DNA of 64,000 nt, from assembly GCF_019218295.1 (NCBI RefSeq), contig NZ_JAHUZF010000006.1, forward strand, positions 372,001 through 436,000, read 5' to 3'. The DNA is from Maritimibacter sp. DP1N21-5. Lineage in GTDB: Bacteria > Pseudomonadota > Alphaproteobacteria > Rhodobacterales > Rhodobacteraceae. Position 1 is the first letter of the stretch. Each line of letters begins with the position of its first letter. Shown here one piece after another: positions 9,786 through 18,017 of this stretch. Both the position numbers and the translations under genes were made by a program. The notes under the pieces are model-generated. The model did not search any database and had not been told where the DNA came from. It saw only the letters and a program-made list of their open reading frames with translations.

Positions 9786-10976
9786 ATGTCCGGCATCAAA
9801 CTGACGACGCGCACGCCGCTGGCCCACGCGCCCTTCGTGCGCTCGGCCGAAGCCGAGGCCAACGACCCCGGCGCGATCCGCAAGATCTCCAAGGCGCTGG
9901 GTCCGGGGCCGTTTTCGACCGTGCTCCTGTTCTTCTCCTACACGGCAAGCCGGGCCTCGCTTGCCATGCAGCTTCAGAGCGAGTTTCCCAAGGCCCGCAT
10001 CATGGGCTGTTCCACGGCGGGCGAACTGTCGTCGGCGGGCTATGACGAGGGCAAGATCGTCGCCATGGCCTTTCCCACCGATCACTTCGGGGTGGAGACG
10101 CTGCTCGTCCCGAACCTGAAGGCGCTGGCGCCGCAGGACCTGATGGGGGGGCTCATCCGGGCGCGGCAAAACCTCATGCGCCGGCACCCGACCTTCACCC
10201 ATGAATTCGCGTTCCTGCTGGTCGATGGCCTGTCCACCCGCGAGGATCAACTGACCGCCGCGCTGGCCTCGGGATTGGGGGCGGTGCCGCTCTTCGGGGG
10301 CTCGGCGGGCGACGGTGACCGGTTCGAGGAAACCTTCGTCCTCAACGGACACGAGATGATCCAGAACGCCGCCGTTCTCACCTTCTTTCGCACCGATTGC
10401 CCGGTGAAGGTGTTTTCCTACGACCACTTCCAGGCGACCGAGACGCGCATGGTCGTGACCCGCGCCGACCCCGAACGCCGGGTGGTGAAGGAAATCAACG
10501 CCGAACCCGCCGCGCGTGAATACGCCCGGCTCATCGGGATGGACCCGATGCTGCTCGACGATCACGTCTTTGCGGCGAACCCCGTGGTGGTCCGCGTCGG
10601 CGGCAAGCACCATGTCCGCTCGATCAAGTCCTCGGACGAGAACGGAGAGATGACCTTTTTCGCCGCCATCGACGAGGGTGTTGTCCTGACACTGGCCCGG
10701 CCGGACGACATGGTCGATCACCTGTCGCGGGCGCTCGATGATCTGGCGGCGTCCGCCAACCCGGCGCTGATCCTCGCCTGCGACTGCGTCTTCCGCCGGC
10801 TGGAAGCGGAAATGAGCCAGAAGAAGACTGGCGTCTCCGACCTCCTCTCCCGCCACAACGTGCGCGGGTTCTCGACCTACGGCGAACAGATCGGCGCCAT
10901 CCATGTGAACCAGACCTTCACCGGCGTCGCGATCTATCCGCCCGGTGCCTCGCTTGCCGCCGGGGTCGAGCGATGA
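9786..10976 (+). CDS. FIST domain sensory protein
   Basis: 396-residue protein with the FIST N domain (about 25-225, containing GCSTAGELSSAGY and GGSAGDGDRF) and the FIST C domain (about 235-375). FIST domains are predicted small-ligand sensors, possibly for amino acids or related compounds, and often occur beside histidine kinases. No transmembrane segment or signal peptide is seen. GGAAGGAGGAG lies just upstream of the start. Its stop overlaps the start of the hybrid kinase gene by 4 bases (ATGA), so the two are translationally coupled and it probably supplies input to that kinase. Ligand unknown. Confidence 0.9.
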   Translation: MSGIKLTTRTPLAHAPFVRSAEAEANDPGAIRKISKALGPGPFSTVLLFFSYTASRASLAMQLQSEFPKARIMGCSTAGELSSAGYDEGKIVAMAFPTDHFGVETLLVPNLKALAPQDLMGGLIRARQNLMRRHPTFTHEFAFLLVDGLSTREDQLTAALASGLGAVPLFGGSAGDGDRFEETFVLNGHEMIQNAAVLTFFRTDCPVKVFSYDHFQATETRMVVTRADPERRVVKEINAEPAAREYARLIGMDPMLLDDHVFAANPVVVRVGGKHHVRSIKSSDENGEMTFFAAIDEGVVLTLARPDDMVDHLSRALDDLAASANPALILACDCVFRRLEAEMSQKKTGVSDLLSRHNVRGFSTYGEQIGAIHVNQTFTGVAIYPPGASLAAGVER

Positions 10977-13219
10977 GCGACGGATCCATGCCAGACGACC
11001 ACCGACCCTTGCGCTCGGAGGCGCTGCTCAACCCGACCGACAGCCCGGAGCGGACGCGGGACAAGCTCCTGACCATCGTCGACGTGCTGATGAAGCAGGT
11101 GGAGCAGCGCAACGCCGAACATGGCGCGGCCTATGCCCAGTTCCAGCGCGCCGCACTCCTCGAGGAAGAGGTGCGCCAGCGCACCGTGGACCTCGAGCAC
11201 ACGCTCGACCTGCTGTCGGTGTCGAACGCACGGCTGGCCGAGGCCAACCGCGATCTCGGCACTGCACGCCGCAACCTCGCCAACGCGATCGAAACCATCC
11301 AGGAAGGCTTCGCGCTCTTCGACAAGGACGACTACCTCGTCATGTACAACTCGCGCTTCGCGAGCTTCTTTCCCGATATCCGGGCGCAGCTTCGCGAAGG
11401 CCTGTCTTTCACCGAATACGTCGAGATGGTCAGCCAGTCGGCCTTTCTCGACCTGACCGACAAGGACAATTCCGAGGCCTGGGCTCGGCGGCGGCGGTCG
11501 CGCCACCGCGACCGGCATGTGGTGTTCAACATCCACGTCATGGGCGACCGCTGGATGCAGATTTCCGAGCACCGCACGCCTGACGACGGCACGGTGATCC
11601 TGCAAACGGACGTCACCGACATCGTCATGTCCGAACGCGAGGCGCGGGGCCGGATGCTCGACGATCAGGCGCGCATGATCCGCGCGACGCTCGAACATAT
11701 CACGGTGGGCGTCTGCATCTCCAACCGCGAGAACAAGCTCGCCGGGTTCAACCAGCGTCTCGGCTATCTTCTGGGCCTGTCGATGACCCATCTGCGCATC
11801 GGGCGCGATTTCGAGGCGATGTATCAAAGTTTTGCCGAGGACATGACCGAGATTTCGGGTGTCGAAGGCAGCGACATCCGCGCCTGGGTCAAGGGCGAGG
11901 CGCCGCGTCTGCCGATCCGTTTCGAAGTCACCCAGAGGGACCGCCGCGTGCTGGTCGTCTCGGCCGAGGATCTGCCCGATGGCGGCTTCGTGATGTCGGT
12001 CGCGGACGTCACCGCGGAGCGGCGCACGATGGAGGAAATCACCCGCGCGAACGAGAGCCTCGAGGCGCGGGTGAAACAACGCACGCTGGACCTTGAGGAC
12101 GCGCTGGGCAAGGCCGAACGAGCCAACGCAGCCCGGTCACGTTTCGTGGCGGCGGCAAGCCACGACCTGCTTCAACCCCTGTCGGCGGCCAAGCTCTTCG
12201 TTGCCTCCGCCGAGGATGATGCGGCCAGTGACGGGGCCAAGATCGTGCTTCAGAAGGCCCAGAACGCCCTGGCCAGCGTCGAGAACATCCTCTCGGCGCT
12301 GCTCGACATTTCCAAGCTGGAGGCGGGGCATTCCAACCTGTCGATCCTGCCCATCCCGCTGGCCCCGATGATGCGCCAGCTGCGCGACGAATATGCGCCT
12401 GCGGCAGCTGCCAAGGGGATCGACCTGCGCGTGCTGCCATCGACGCAGGTGGTTGAAAGCGATCCGACCTACCTTCGGCGCATCCTCCAGAACCTCATGT
12501 CCAACGCGATCCGCTATACCGAGACGGGCCGGGTCCTTGTCGGCGCGCGGCGCGAAGCGAACGACCGCACCCGGGTCGAAGTCTGGGACACCGGCCCCGG
12601 CATCCCCGAAGGCGAACAACAGCGGATCTTCCAGGAATTCCACAGGCTCGGTGTCTCGGCCTCGGCCAGTGCCGGGATGGGGCTGGGGCTCGCCATCGTG
12701 GACCGGGCCTGCGCCCAGCTTGGCCACCCGATCCACCTGAATTCGGTCGTCGGGCGCGGCACCTGTTTCGGGATCGACTTGCCGGTGACACGGGGCTGGG
12801 GCGCAGCCACGGCGGGGGTGACGCTCGGGCGCACCGATGTGCCGAGCGGGCCCGAACTCGGGGCGGTCGCGCTCCTGATCGAAAACGACGCCGAGTTGCG
12901 CCGGGCAATGACGTTGCTCCTCGAGAAATGGGGCGTGGATGTGATCGACGTCGAGTCCGGGGAAGAGGCGCTCACCCTCATGGCGGACCTCGATATGGTG
13001 CCTGACGTGATGCTCGTTGATTATCAGTTGGGCGAGGGGATGGACGGGCTTACCACCATTGCGAAGCTGCGTGACGCCTATGGCCGGGTGCCGGTCCGGC
13101 TCGTCACTGCCAACCGCTCGCCCGAGGTCGAGGAAGCCGCGCGAAAGGCCGGGGTCGGCGTGCTCTACAAGCCGATCGCGCCACGCGACCTCGAACGGTT
13201 CGTTTCGCGTCCCGACTGA
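10973..13219 (+). CDS. Soluble PAS hybrid sensor histidine kinase/response regulator
   Basis: 748 residues without transmembrane segments. A coiled coil (about 40-100) leads into a PAS domain (about 100-220), a second PAS-like region (235-350) and another coiled coil. HisKA follows with H397 (ASHDLLQP). HATPase_c has N511, DTGPG at 539-543 and GMGLGLA at 568-574. A C-terminal receiver has phosphoacceptor D683 (LVDYQLGEG) and K733. It is translationally coupled to the FIST gene (4-base overlap) and lies downstream of the LuxR regulator, so phosphotransfer to that regulator is the simplest model. The NosR-like gene follows 112 bases later. Confidence 0.92.
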   Translation: MSDGSMPDDHRPLRSEALLNPTDSPERTRDKLLTIVDVLMKQVEQRNAEHGAAYAQFQRAALLEEEVRQRTVDLEHTLDLLSVSNARLAEANRDLGTARRNLANAIETIQEGFALFDKDDYLVMYNSRFASFFPDIRAQLREGLSFTEYVEMVSQSAFLDLTDKDNSEAWARRRRSRHRDRHVVFNIHVMGDRWMQISEHRTPDDGTVILQTDVTDIVMSEREARGRMLDDQARMIRATLEHITVGVCISNRENKLAGFNQRLGYLLGLSMTHLRIGRDFEAMYQSFAEDMTEISGVEGSDIRAWVKGEAPRLPIRFEVTQRDRRVLVVSAEDLPDGGFVMSVADVTAERRTMEEITRANESLEARVKQRTLDLEDALGKAERANAARSRFVAAASHDLLQPLSAAKLFVASAEDDAASDGAKIVLQKAQNALASVENILSALLDISKLEAGHSNLSILPIPLAPMMRQLRDEYAPAAAAKGIDLRVLPSTQVVESDPTYLRRILQNLMSNAIRYTETGRVLVGARREANDRTRVEVWDTGPGIPEGEQQRIFQEFHRLGVSASASAGMGLGLAIVDRACAQLGHPIHLNSVVGRGTCFGIDLPVTRGWGAATAGVTLGRTDVPSGPELGAVALLIENDAELRRAMTLLLEKWGVDVIDVESGEEALTLMADLDMVPDVMLVDYQLGEGMDGLTTIAKLRDAYGRVPVRLVTANRSPEVEEAARKAGVGVLYKPIAPRDLERFVSRPD

Positions 13220-13284
13220 CGCCCCTCACCGCTGCGCGAGCTCGCACGTCACGTCGGAAGCGCCAAGGTCGAAGAGGGCGCTGG

Positions 13285-13300
13285 ACTTTGGTCGTATGGG
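13285..13300 (+). promoter_or_regulatory. Putative regulator-binding motif upstream of nosR-like gene
   Basis: ACTTTGGTCGTATGGG, ending 31 bases before the NosR-like start. The same core (ACTTTGGTC or its complement GACCAAAGT, with a nearby ATGG) recurs at 17901-17972, 20693, 21367, 21390 and 21920, all upstream of genes of the quinoprotein module. Assignment as an operator rests on this recurrence. Confidence 0.5.
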
Positions 13301-13331
13301 CGGGGCCGGGGCGCGGGAGTAGCGTCGCCCC

Positions 13332-15407
13332 ATGTGGAGGATCATCGTCGGTATCCTGTTTTGCGCGGCGCTGGCCGCCTTGCCCGTCCGCGCGGCCGAC
13401 TGGCCGCCGGCGGATCGCGCGACCATCGAAGCGCTGATCGTGCCGCCCTATGCGCTGGGCGAGCCGATGGAGGAACCCGGCGTCTATCACCTCCTGAATT
13501 CCGGCGGCGCCGAGATTGGCTATGCCTTCGAAACCGGACCACTCGCGCCCTTGCCTGGGTTCTCGGGCAAGCCCATCGACATGCTGGTGCTCCTGCAACT
13601 CGACGGAACGATCATCGACGTGCGCTTGATGACCCAGAACGAACCGGTTTTTGTCTCGGGACTGGGCGAGGCGCCGTTCCGCGAGTTTCTCGAACAATAC
13701 CCGGGGCTTTCGATCACCCAGCCGCTGGTCGTGGGTGTGCCCTACGGTGGTGGCGGGTCCGGGTCCGACCTGACCTATCTGGACGGGGTGACCAAGGCGA
13801 CGGCCTCGGTCCGCATCGCGCATGAATCCATTCTCGCAGCTGCGCTTCAGGTGGCGCGCGACAAGATGGGCGGCATGGCGGGGGGCACTCCCGCGCGCCC
13901 GGACATGACCGTGGAAGAGAGCCTGACGTGGCAGGACCTCGTCGACGAGGGCATCGCGCGCCGGCTGACCGTGACCAATGCCGAGGTCGATGCGGCCTTC
14001 GCGGGCACGATCTGGGCCGACGACGATCCGGAGGCGCAGGCGGACCCGGAGGGTCTGTTTCTCGACCTCTGGCTTGTCGACATCGGCGCGCCTTCGGTCC
14101 AGAAGGCGGTTTTCGAGCCAGCCACCGTAGAGGAACTCGCCCGCCTCCGCGCCGTCAGCCCGGATGACGAACCCCTCCTTCTGCTGGACGCTGGCCGTCA
14201 CGGGCTCGTCTCCGAGGATTTCGTGCGCAACACAGCGCCCGACCGGCTGTCGGCGGATCAAGGCGGCTTCCCCGTGGCGCTGCGCGATGCCGACATGTTT
14301 CCGGGCTTCCTCCCCGGCGTGCCCGAGCATGAGACCGCGATGATCCTGCGCGCGGACCGGCGGCTGGGCTTCGACCCCATCACTGACTGGACCCTGAAGG
14401 TGCAGGCGGTGCGCGAACACGGCATGTTCCAGCCCGAGATCGGCGATACCCACTTCACGCTGGATTACGTCGCGCCCGCGCGGTTCTACGTGGTGCCCGA
14501 GGTGGTCAAGCCGCGTCCCGCGTGGCTCGAGGCCATCGTGAACCGCCAGACCGACCTCGCGATCCTGTCGGTGTTCCTCGTCGGTTTGCTCGTCGCCGTG
14601 GGACCGGGGATGCACTGGCTCGCCGCGCGCCGCCATTACACCACAATACGGCTGAGTATCCTCGCCGTGGTCGTGGGTTTCATCGGCTACTGGGGGCAGG
14701 GGCAGCTGTCCATCGTCACCGTGCTCGCCGTCCTGCGTGCGACGGTGGGCGACGGGTCCTTTGCCGTGCTGCTCTACGATCCCTTCTCGCTTCTCGTCTG
14801 GGCGGTCGCGATCCTTGGCTTCGTACTCTGGGGCAGGGGGCTTTTCTGCGGCTGGCTGTGTCCCTTCGGCGCGATGCAGGAATTCGCGCATCATCTGGGG
14901 CGGCTCCTGCGCCTGCCGCAGATCGAGGCCGGTCCCCGGCTCGACGCCTGGCTCAAGCGGTTCAAATACCTGGCGCTCGCCCTGTTGATCGCGGTGGCCT
15001 TCCTCATTCCAGACCGGGCCGAGAAAGCGGCAGAGATCGAGCCCTTCAAGACCGCGATCACCGTCGGGTTCCAGCGTGAATGGTTCTACGCCGCCTATGC
15101 GCTGGGTTGGCTCGTGCTCGGCACAATCTTCTTCAAGGGCTTCTGTCGTTACGTCTGTCCGCTTGGGGCCTTCATGGCGATCGGGGGCCTGCTGCGGGGG
15201 CGCAAGTGGATCGAACGCCGCGCGGAATGCGGCGCACCCTGCCAGCTCTGCCGCGTGAAATGCCAATACGGGGCCATCAAGAAGACCGGCGAGATCCAGT
15301 ATGACGAATGTTTCCAATGTCTCGACTGTGTGACCATCTTCGACGACCCGAAGAAATGCGTGCCGCTGATCGTGGAGACAAGACGTGCCCGGAGGGAGGC
15401 CGCATGA
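13332..15407 (+). CDS. NosR-like membrane flavo-iron-sulfur protein
   Basis: 691 residues. A signal peptide (1-21) precedes a periplasmic FMN-binding domain with the flavinylation-type motif DGVTKATAS at 151-159, where T157 would carry FMN. A long periplasmic part reaches about 395. Membrane helices (about 400-610) follow, with two polyferredoxin motifs CGWLCP (C506, C510) and CRYVCP (C605, C609). The cytoplasmic C-terminus has CGAPCQLCRVKC and CFQCLDC clusters typical of two [4Fe-4S] centres. Architecture and length match NosR (about 720 residues), which sends electrons to nitrous oxide reductase. However, no nosZDFYL is present. Instead the gene overlaps apbE (ATGA) and sits in a PQQ dehydrogenase region, so its electron partner here is probably different. 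It may equally be NirI-like. Confidence 0.85.
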   Translation: MWRIIVGILFCAALAALPVRAADWPPADRATIEALIVPPYALGEPMEEPGVYHLLNSGGAEIGYAFETGPLAPLPGFSGKPIDMLVLLQLDGTIIDVRLMTQNEPVFVSGLGEAPFREFLEQYPGLSITQPLVVGVPYGGGGSGSDLTYLDGVTKATASVRIAHESILAAALQVARDKMGGMAGGTPARPDMTVEESLTWQDLVDEGIARRLTVTNAEVDAAFAGTIWADDDPEAQADPEGLFLDLWLVDIGAPSVQKAVFEPATVEELARLRAVSPDDEPLLLLDAGRHGLVSEDFVRNTAPDRLSADQGGFPVALRDADMFPGFLPGVPEHETAMILRADRRLGFDPITDWTLKVQAVREHGMFQPEIGDTHFTLDYVAPARFYVVPEVVKPRPAWLEAIVNRQTDLAILSVFLVGLLVAVGPGMHWLAARRHYTTIRLSILAVVVGFIGYWGQGQLSIVTVLAVLRATVGDGSFAVLLYDPFSLLVWAVAILGFVLWGRGLFCGWLCPFGAMQEFAHHLGRLLRLPQIEAGPRLDAWLKRFKYLALALLIAVAFLIPDRAEKAAEIEPFKTAITVGFQREWFYAAYALGWLVLGTIFFKGFCRYVCPLGAFMAIGGLLRGRKWIERRAECGAPCQLCRVKCQYGAIKKTGEIQYDECFQCLDCVTIFDDPKKCVPLIVETRRARREAA

Positions 15408-16270
15408 TCACCCGTCGCCGGCTTCTCGCGCTGTCTGCCGCCGCCCTCGTGCCGGTTCCCGCCAAGGCATCTACCGAGTGGCGGGGGCGGGCCTTCGGGT
15501 CCGACGTGTCGCTGTCGCTCACGGGCCAGCGCCAAGAGGTGGACCGGGACCTCGGCAACCTCCTTGCAAGGATGCGCGAGATCGAAGCGACGTTCACGCT
15601 CTATGACCCCGCAGGACCCATGGCGTGGCTCAATCGGAAGGGGCAGGGGGCGCTCTCGCCCGATCTGGAACGTATACTTACGACTTGTGCCACGGTCCAT
15701 TCAGCCACAGACGGTCACTTCGACCCGACGATCCAGAGCCTCTGGGTGGCACTGGCGGAAAACCGAGAACCTGATCAATCGCTCGTGGACTTCTCTCGCG
15801 TCGATGTCGGGGGCGGCGCGGTTCGGTTGTCGCCGGGACAGGCGCTGTCTTTCAACGGCGTCGCGCAGGGCTATGCGGCGCAGGAGTTGCGCGGAATGCT
15901 GGCGGCGCGCGGCTACAGAACCGCAAGGGTCGACATGGGCGAAACCGCCGCGCTCGGCGGGCCGTTCCGGCTCGGAGTCGAAGATCCGGGCGCCGGGCGG
16001 ATCGCCGAGATCACGCTGGCCAATGCCTGTGCCGCGACCTCGTCCCCCGCCGCCATGACGATCGGCGGGCGCTCTCACATCCTGCACCCCCAAGGCGGCC
16101 AGCCGCTTTGGTCCTCCGTCACCGTGATCGGGCCGGATGCGACCCTGGCCGACGCGGCGTCCACCGCCTTCTGCCTGATGCGGGCACCCGACATGGAAAA
16201 GGCCGCGCAATCGCTCGGCCTTTCCAGGGTGCTGTTGGTCGACCGCGAGGGGAACCTCGCGACGCTTTAG
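15404..16270 (+). CDS. apbE: FAD:protein FMN transferase ApbE
   Basis: 288-residue periplasmic flavin transferase that covalently attaches FMN from FAD to a Thr/Ser of FMN-binding domains. The N-terminus (MITRRRLLALSAAALVPVPA) is a twin-arginine-like signal peptide. ApbE signatures follow: HFDPTIQSLW, then FNGVAQGYAAQ, then VDMGETAALGG, and a C-terminal conserved TLADAASTAF. The start is set by the 4-base ATGA overlap with the NosR-like stop, so the pair is translationally coupled. Its obvious client is T157 of that protein. It converges on the binding-protein gene on the other strand, the two stop codons overlapping at 16267-16270. Confidence 0.93.
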   Translation: MITRRRLLALSAAALVPVPAKASTEWRGRAFGSDVSLSLTGQRQEVDRDLGNLLARMREIEATFTLYDPAGPMAWLNRKGQGALSPDLERILTTCATVHSATDGHFDPTIQSLWVALAENREPDQSLVDFSRVDVGGGAVRLSPGQALSFNGVAQGYAAQELRGMLAARGYRTARVDMGETAALGGPFRLGVEDPGAGRIAEITLANACAATSSPAAMTIGGRSHILHPQGGQPLWSSVTVIGPDATLADAASTAFCLMRAPDMEKAAQSLGLSRVLLVDREGNLATL

Positions 16271-17160
16271 CGTTCGGGCGACAGGAACGTCAGCCCATGC
16301 GCGGCAAAGATCGCTTCGATCCGCCCGTCAGCAAGCGCCTTCTCGATGGCGTAGTCCACCGCATAGCCAAGGTCGCGGTGCTGGAAGTTCACCGCCACCC
16401 CCACCGTCCAGTCCGAACGCACGAGCCCCGGATAGGGCGGCACATGCAGTCCGAGCCCCTCGGTCATCCCGGCTTCAAGGACCGCGCGGGGCCCCATGGC
16501 TGCCATGACCTCGCCGCGCACCAGGGTTTCCATCGCGGCCTCGGTGGTCGGGAAGCGCTGCACCCCCGCCACCGGCGCGCCGCGCCCGAGCGACGAGAGG
16601 TAGAAGTCCGAGATCGAATCGTTCTCGACCGCGACCGTGTCGTATCGGAAATAGGCCGGCGTCGGCCCGCCGTCCGGGTAATCGGCCAGCGAATAGGCTA
16701 TGGCCAGCTCTTCGGCGGCATATTGCCCGGTGAAGGCCGCCTGTTCGATCCGGCAGGTCAGGTCGCTGTCATAGGGCACATGCATCATCACGTCGGACAC
16801 GCGCCCCCCCACGACGGCGCCCTTCCAGACGTAGTTGAGCAGATCCGCGTCAAGGTTCTCGCCCGCCTGCACGAGGCGAAAGCGCGGCTCCACGCCGATG
16901 TCCTCGGCGATGATCCGGGCGATCTCGACGTCGATCCCCACGACCTTGCCTTCCTCTTCATAGGACCAGGGCGCGAAATCCTCGTAGAGGGCGAATTCCA
17001 TCCAGCCTTCGTCCACGATGGTGTCGAACTCGCGCCCGATGTTCTGCGCGAAGGTGTTCTGGGGTTTGGGCTGCGGGACGTGATCCTCGCAACGCGCAAA
17101 GGCCGGCCCTGCAATCGCAAGACCGGCCAGAAGGCTCGCAAGAGCGCCTATGCGTGTCAT
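16267..17160 (-). CDS. Quinoprotein-associated periplasmic substrate-binding protein (XoxJ/PedG-like)
   Basis: 297 residues with a cleavable signal peptide (ALASLLAGLAIAGPAFA, about 6-22) and a family 3 solute-binding fold: WMEFALYEDFAPWSYEEEGK then VGIDVEIARIIAEDIGV. Insertions such as GGRVSDVMMHVPYD are characteristic of the MoxJ/XoxJ/PedG branch. Members are encoded beside PQQ alcohol dehydrogenases and are thought to help activate or mature the enzyme rather than import a solute. No ABC permease or ATPase gene is nearby. It is the second gene of a two-gene minus-strand operon, 10 bases after the cytochrome c gene, and its stop overlaps that of apbE. Confidence 0.85.
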   Translation of the reverse strand: MTRIGALASLLAGLAIAGPAFARCEDHVPQPKPQNTFAQNIGREFDTIVDEGWMEFALYEDFAPWSYEEEGKVVGIDVEIARIIAEDIGVEPRFRLVQAGENLDADLLNYVWKGAVVGGRVSDVMMHVPYDSDLTCRIEQAAFTGQYAAEELAIAYSLADYPDGGPTPAYFRYDTVAVENDSISDFYLSSLGRGAPVAGVQRFPTTEAAMETLVRGEVMAAMGPRAVLEAGMTEGLGLHVPPYPGLVRSDWTVGVAVNFQHRDLGYAVDYAIEKALADGRIEAIFAAHGLTFLSPER

Positions 17161-17170
17161 GGCGTCTCCG

Positions 17171-17848
17171 TCAGTGTGCCGCGGACAGTCCGACGGTCAG
17201 GATGTCGCCCGCCGCCTTCCAGCTTGCCGGGTCGTCGTTGATCGTGCGCGCGGCCTCGAAAGCGACCGAATCCGCGACCGGGGCACCGGAGCCGGTCTCG
17301 ACCTGGTCGGCGATCCCCTGCAATTCCGACGCGAGCGACGCCGGATCCGCGACGGTGCCCGACATGAGCTCGTCCCGGATGGCAGCAAGCCGGTCGGCAT
17401 GGTCGTCGAGCTCGCCGTCATCGGGCCGCGTTTCGATATAGGTGCGGATGGCCCAGGCGGCCTTCTGGCCCAGAAGCTCGCCGAAAGCGGGCATCTTGGT
17501 GGTCCCGTTCTGGGTCATGCCGTGCCGGAACCGTTCCACATACCATTCATCGCCATATTCCGCGGCTTCGAGATAGCGCAGATCGGGGGCAAGTCCCCCC
17601 GACACGACGCCCAGTCCATGGCAGCGTGCGCAGTTCTGGTTATAGCCCGACGCCCCGATTTCGACCGCTTTCATCCAGACGTCCTCGCCTGCCGCCTCTG
17701 CACGATAAGGGTTCTCGATCAGCCACTCTTCGCCCACCTCGGGAAGCGCATCGGTGTTGACGGGCTGGGGCGTCACGTCACCGTGGCCATAGGCAGCGCC
17801 GGCAAGGGCGAGCGTGGCGACAGCGGCGAAAATATTGGTCCTGTTCAT
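17171..17848 (-). CDS. Periplasmic cytochrome c (PedF/XoxG-like)
   Basis: 225 residues with a signal peptide (1-20). One haem-binding site CARCH is at 73-77 within GYNQNCARCHGL, and the likely axial methionine is M119 (TTKMPAFGELLG). The segment from GYNQNC to AIRTYIETRPD matches the PedF/c-550 cytochromes that accept electrons from PQQ ethanol dehydrogenases. An extra ~85-residue C-terminal tail without haem motifs is longer than in typical PedF. It heads the operon with the XoxJ/PedG-like gene and diverges from the ABC binding-protein gene across a region with a perfect inverted repeat. Predicted role: electron acceptor of the quinoprotein at 22071. Confidence 0.87.
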   Translation of the reverse strand: MNRTNIFAAVATLALAGAAYGHGDVTPQPVNTDALPEVGEEWLIENPYRAEAAGEDVWMKAVEIGASGYNQNCARCHGLGVVSGGLAPDLRYLEAAEYGDEWYVERFRHGMTQNGTTKMPAFGELLGQKAAWAIRTYIETRPDDGELDDHADRLAAIRDELMSGTVADPASLASELQGIADQVETGSGAPVADSVAFEAARTINDDPASWKAAGDILTVGLSAAH

Positions 17849-17900
17849 GGTGTCCTCCGCAACATTTCGGCCTAGCTAGCCCCGCTTGGTTCGCTCGCGC

Positions 17901-17972
17901 CATTAGACCTTGGTGCAGTTCGCGCCCTGTCGCCGTCTCATTTCCGTGAGCGTGAGACCAAGGTCTAATGGA
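17901..17972. promoter_or_regulatory. 15-bp perfect inverted repeat in the divergent cytochrome/binding-protein promoter
   Basis: CCATTAGACCTTGGT at 17901-17915 is the exact reverse complement of ACCAAGGTCTAATGG at 17958-17972, with centres 57 bases apart. One arm faces each divergent gene: 52 bases from the cytochrome start and 45 bases from the binding-protein start. The arms belong to the ACCAA(A/G)G motif family that recurs through this module, so a shared regulator is likely. Confidence 0.6.
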
Positions 17973-18017
17973 ACGCTCCGGAAACTCCCGCCTAGCTTCC
18001 CTTCAGGAGGAGTTTTC

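Noticed and set aside
13104..15317. 737-residue open frame opposite the NosR-like gene
   Set aside because: Antisense to a gene with clear FMN-binding and iron-sulfur motifs; no family resemblance.
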